Source of the DNA: CAG-632 sp963626805
GTDB lineage: Bacteria; Bacillota; Clostridia; Lachnospirales; Lachnospiraceae
Assembly (NCBI GenBank): GCA_963626805.1
Contig: CAVFXS010000056.1
Location: forward strand, 61,541-125,540
Direction: 5' to 3'
DNA: 64,000 nucleotides
Part shown: piece by piece, positions 61,348-64,000 of the stretch
How positions within the stretch are numbered: position 1 is the stretch's first letter
Layout of the letters: each line of letters begins with the position of its first letter
Translations under genes and position numbers: made by a program
The notes under the pieces: model-generated
Databases searched by the model: none
The model's input: only the letters and a program-made list of their open reading frames with translations
What the model was told of the DNA's origin: nothing

Positions 61348-62988
61348 CTACTGCACTTCTTCTGTTGTCGCTTCCGTTGTGCCTGTATCTGCAGATGTTG
61401 TATCTTCAGACGGTACAGCAGCCTCATATTCCGGAAGAATATAGTTGCAGGTAACGGTATATTCATAAACAGATTCTGCCGAGTCTTCTTCAGATTTATC
61501 TTCGATCGAAGAAACAAATGCATTCTGAATGCAATCAACACTTCTTAAATCTACAACCAGGCGGGCAATTGAGTCATAATCTGAGCTGTGCATTACAATT
61601 GATACGCTCTCTGAGGAAGATTCAATGCTGACAACATTTACATTGGTTGGCAGACACTCTTCCAGCTTGTTCCAGAACTGCATCATATACTCATTGGAGA
61701 TCTTTGTGGAATCATACAGTGTCAACATGTCGTTGTAATCCGCATCACTCTGTACATATGCATTATAAATATCCTCAATATCTTTAATGTCATCAATCTG
61801 CTTCTGTACTGACTGCTTGGCAGCCTTAGCTGCCTGCTTTGCAACCAATGCAATGCCGCATCCAATACCGGTACCAATAATTGCAAGAACCAATATAACA
61901 ACAAAGATTACTGTTGCACCCTGGCTTGCCTTCTTGGCTGCCTGCTCCTTTAACATAAATCCCATAGGAGCCATGGCAGCACCGATAGAACCGATCAGAT
62001 ATACCGGATTACAAATCTGTGTATTGATCTTGTCATCAAACTTAACATTATATAAGTTGTCCATAACCTTTGTTGCTACATTCAACTGGATCTTGAACAA
62101 ACCATCAACACCACGGATCAGAGCACCGTCACCAGTCAGATAAACATCTTCAATTGGCTTATCCGGATTTCTGGAGCCATAGTAATCCATAACTCGACCG
62201 ATATTATTAATCAGATAACGGAACGCTCCGGTAATCGGATCATCGTCGAAATCCACCGTGATCATACGTTCTGTCTGCAGCATGCTAAGTGCAGTTGCCG
62301 CATCTACTTCTTTGCTTTCCATTACCTCCGCTACAACTGCATTAATACCATATGGCACTGTTCTCTGTAACAGAAGTGTATCACCCTTTACAATGTTCAG
62401 CACGGTAGATTCTCCACCTATTTCAACAACCATGGTCGTTGAAACATCATTGGTCTGTGTTTTAATCAGCTGTAACATTGCATTACCTATGTAATCTACA
62501 GACTGTACGGATAATCCGGCAATACTTGCCACCTCATAATATGTCTGCAGCATCTGCTGTGGCACTGCAACAACCAGAACTCTGCGGTTCTTTGCACCAT
62601 CCTCACCTACTACAGTTTCCAGTACAGAATGCGAAATTACATAATCCTCTATATTAACAGGAAAATATTCTGATGCATTCGAATTAATAATTGCAGAAAT
62701 CTTCTTATCCGGTACATACGGGATAACAACCTCTCTGCTCACGATTTTACTTGAAGACAGGACAAATATCGCATTTTTATTTGTAATTCCATTCGATGCC
62801 AGCTGCTCTCTGATCGTGGAACCAATCAGATCCTTGTCCCGAATATAACCGTCCTCATATCCACCTTCCGGTGTTTCTAAAATCAACGCATTATGTATAT
62901 ACGTCTGTTTCTTTTGCGAAGCCGTAACTTCAACGATTGTAATGTTTTCATTCGTAATGTCTATGGTTAAGACTTTATTGTTTGCCAT
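61348..62988 (-). CDS. PilM-PilN fusion protein
   Basis: A 546-residue chain. Residues 1 to about 345 form a PilM actin-like ATPase: SREVVIPYVPDKKISAIINS, EIGGESTVLNIVKGDTLLLQR, and VYLTGDGALIRGVDGLF. One membrane helix follows at about 358-382 (ATVIFVVILVLAIIGTGIGCG). The rest is a PilN-type part: a coiled coil (390-410) and a soluble region (WNKLEECLPTNVNVVSIESSSES), ending in an acidic Thr-rich tail. PilM and PilN are normally separate; the fusion replaces their contact by a covalent link. The start has a clear ribosome site. Confidence 0.85.
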   Translation of the reverse strand: MANNKVLTIDITNENITIVEVTASQKKQTYIHNALILETPEGGYEDGYIRDKDLIGSTIREQLASNGITNKNAIFVLSSSKIVSREVVIPYVPDKKISAIINSNASEYFPVNIEDYVISHSVLETVVGEDGAKNRRVLVVAVPQQMLQTYYEVASIAGLSVQSVDYIGNAMLQLIKTQTNDVSTTMVVEIGGESTVLNIVKGDTLLLQRTVPYGINAVVAEVMESKEVDAATALSMLQTERMITVDFDDDPITGAFRYLINNIGRVMDYYGSRNPDKPIEDVYLTGDGALIRGVDGLFKIQLNVATKVMDNLYNVKFDDKINTQICNPVYLIGSIGAAMAPMGFMLKEQAAKKASQGATVIFVVILVLAIIGTGIGCGIALVAKQAAKAAKQSVQKQIDDIKDIEDIYNAYVQSDADYNDMLTLYDSTKISNEYMMQFWNKLEECLPTNVNVVSIESSSESVSIVMHSSDYDSIARLVVDLRSVDCIQNAFVSSIEDKSEEDSAESVYEYTVTCNYILPEYEAAVPSEDTTSADTGTTEATTEEVQ

Positions 62989-63031
62989 TTTCGTAGCCTC
63001 CCTCGCTAATCAGTGTATATTATATTTAGGG

Positions 63032-63832
63032 CTACAAGCCCATAATACCTAGGTACCAGCTCACCAGCTGTTCACCACATATCATGGCAAGATAGATGCC
63101 AAGTGCCAAATACGGCCCGAAAGCCAGCTTATGCTCTCGTTTACCTACCCTCATGATAATCAGATGCAGAATGCTTCCGCAGACGCATCCCATCATAAAT
63201 GCTACAATATTCAGTTTCCAGCCTATAAGTAAGCCAGCCGCTGCCATGAGCTTAATGTCGCCGCCACCCATCACATGATCTCCATGCCGGAGCTTCGTAC
63301 CGACCAGATCAATCAGTAATAAGAAAACGCTGACTGCAAATAGACCTACGACCTGTTCCACCCAGTGCTCCGGCCGAACGCATAGTCGAATCAGTCCAAG
63401 TATAAATATTGTCAAATTAAATTCTGCCGGAATGTACTGGGTATTCCAGTCTATAATTCCCACATAAATCAACGCAGTCGTGCCGAGTGCATACGTCACA
63501 AAATCCACAGACCAGCCATAGATCAGATAAAGTACAACATACAGCATACTGTTTAAAATAGCAAAAGGAATCATATATGCCGGTTTTCTCTCCTGCGCAT
63601 ATGTACATTTCTTTTGCATCAGTAAATAGGTTGTATATGTAAATTCTGTCACCCAGTTTGAAGAGCCAATACTCTTCATGGCAATACATCTATCCTTCTG
63701 TTCACAGGTATTGCATGTTAGTTCCTCTTCGTCCATCTTCTGAATGTATCGAATACATCCATATGCCCGTCGGAATGCAAAACCTGTTATCAGCCCCAAA
63801 ACCGTCACTATCAATAGATTTAACCAACTCAT
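63032..63832 (-). CDS. Prepilin peptidase, A24 family
   Basis: Aspartic membrane protease that cleaves prepilin leaders and may N-methylate pilins. The two catalytic aspartates are Asp128 in GIIDWNTQYIP and Asp192 in GGGDIKLM. The N-terminal cytoplasmic loop holds Cys40, Cys43 and Cys49 (CNTCEQKDRC); a fourth candidate, Cys76, lies later, unlike the tight CxxC...CxxC zinc site. Start MSWLNLL at 63830-63832 follows GGGTGG by 8 bases, giving 266 residues with about eight helices. It lies just upstream of the pilM/N gene and downstream of a pilin. Confidence 0.9.
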   Translation of the reverse strand: MSWLNLLIVTVLGLITGFAFRRAYGCIRYIQKMDEEELTCNTCEQKDRCIAMKSIGSSNWVTEFTYTTYLLMQKKCTYAQERKPAYMIPFAILNSMLYVVLYLIYGWSVDFVTYALGTTALIYVGIIDWNTQYIPAEFNLTIFILGLIRLCVRPEHWVEQVVGLFAVSVFLLLIDLVGTKLRHGDHVMGGGDIKLMAAAGLLIGWKLNIVAFMMGCVCGSILHLIIMRVGKREHKLAFGPYLALGIYLAMICGEQLVSWYLGIMGL

Positions 63833-63856
63833 ATCATATACCACCCATATACATAT

Positions 63857-63890
63857 ATAACACACGTCCGGTTTCCCGGACCTGTGTTAT
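63857..63890 (-). terminator. Strong hairpin after the pilin gene
   Basis: A long hairpin with ATAACAC/GTGTTAT outer and GTCCGG/CCGGAC inner arms lies between the pilin stop and the peptidase gene. No proper T run follows, so it may limit read-through or protect the pilin mRNA. Confidence 0.6.
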
Positions 63891-63904
63891 ATGTATCACT
63901 CTTC

Positions 63905-64000
63905 TTATTCAGCCAGAGATGCACCTGTTGTAGGTGAGATCATATGAGCATCATCCTGAGTGTCATACCATACTGTTACAGCATCAGTAGACTTATCAAT
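63905..64000 (-). CDS. C-terminal end of a pilin-type protein (partial)
   Basis: The last 31 codons of a frame open to the right edge, ending in DDAHMISPTTGASLAE and a TAA stop. The position just before the prepilin peptidase and the pilus operon suggests the major pilin, but no diagnostic motif is in the visible part. Confidence 0.5.
   Translation of the reverse strand: MDKSTDAVTVWYDTQDDAHMISPTTGASLAE

Noticed and set aside
1..64000. CRISPR arrays, tRNA and rRNA genes, transposases, integrases and prophage genes
   Set aside because: No repeat-spacer arrays, tRNA cloverleaf patterns, IS ends or mobile-element proteins were recognised on either strand.

Overview
The window reads as chromosomal DNA of a spore-forming member of the Clostridia, most likely family Lachnospiraceae (the Roseburia/Coprococcus/Butyrivibrio neighbourhood; genus not decided). 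The reasons are the spoIIIA operon next to efp, the nusB-xseA-xseB-ispA-dxs-tlyA-nadK-argR-recN-spoIVB order leading to spo0A, meso-DAP-type MurE, Csp-type subtilisin and DivIVA genes, and strong GGAGG ribosome sites with TTGACA/TATAAT promoters. Nearly all genes lie on the minus strand. No tRNA, rRNA, CRISPR array, insertion sequence or prophage was seen.

Layout from low to high coordinate. (1) 1-5486: a translation/signalling operon read as def-fmt-rsmB-rlmN-prpC-prkC, with a sigma-A promoter at 5539-5567. (2) 5564-11106: yicC-gmk-rpoZ-murE-priA, driven from 11145-11174. (3) 11171-14492: rqcH (ribosome quality control) and glgA (glycogen synthase). (4) 14585-16240: two adjacent spo0A genes, both with altered receiver domains. 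(5) 16525-18868: metB/patB-type sulfur amino-acid genes inserted between spoIVB and spo0A. (6) 19090-29542: spoIVB and the conserved asp23-nusB-...-recN gene string. (7) 29645-34435: spoIIIAA-AH, in which SpoIIIAF and SpoIIIAG are unusually small. (8) 34592-37598: efp, aroQ, a fused aroE-aroK and yqeG.

(9) 37717-42526: a mixed accessory stretch. It holds a 3D-domain wall enzyme with a near-perfect WalR box in its leader, the RNase P RNA gene, an unknown helical protein, a double-AP2 protein built on a dead HNH endonuclease scaffold, a NodB-type deacetylase and a small lipoprotein with a sigma-G-like promoter. (10) 42541-48707: a Csp-type germination protease, DivIVA, a YihY/BrkB membrane protein, a long SpoIID/LytB-domain protein and a short non-coding RNA gene (6S RNA candidate) with its own promoter and terminator. 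(11) 48762-64000: a type IV pilus-like operon with a pilin C-terminus, prepilin peptidase, a PilM-PilN fusion, a PilO-like protein, four minor pilins (GspI-, GspK-, GspH- and GspJ-like) and a giant 1,722-residue anchored protein, DUF5057-like by recall.

Sporulation ties much of the window together: Spo0A entry control, SpoIVB signalling, the SpoIIIA channel, SpoIID-type wall hydrolysis and Csp-type germination. The most unusual points are the paired non-canonical Spo0A proteins, the stripped-down SpoIIIAF/AG, the pilus operon with fused PilM-PilN and oversized tip-type proteins, and the domesticated AP2/HNH protein. All functions are read from motifs and gene order; no database search was run.
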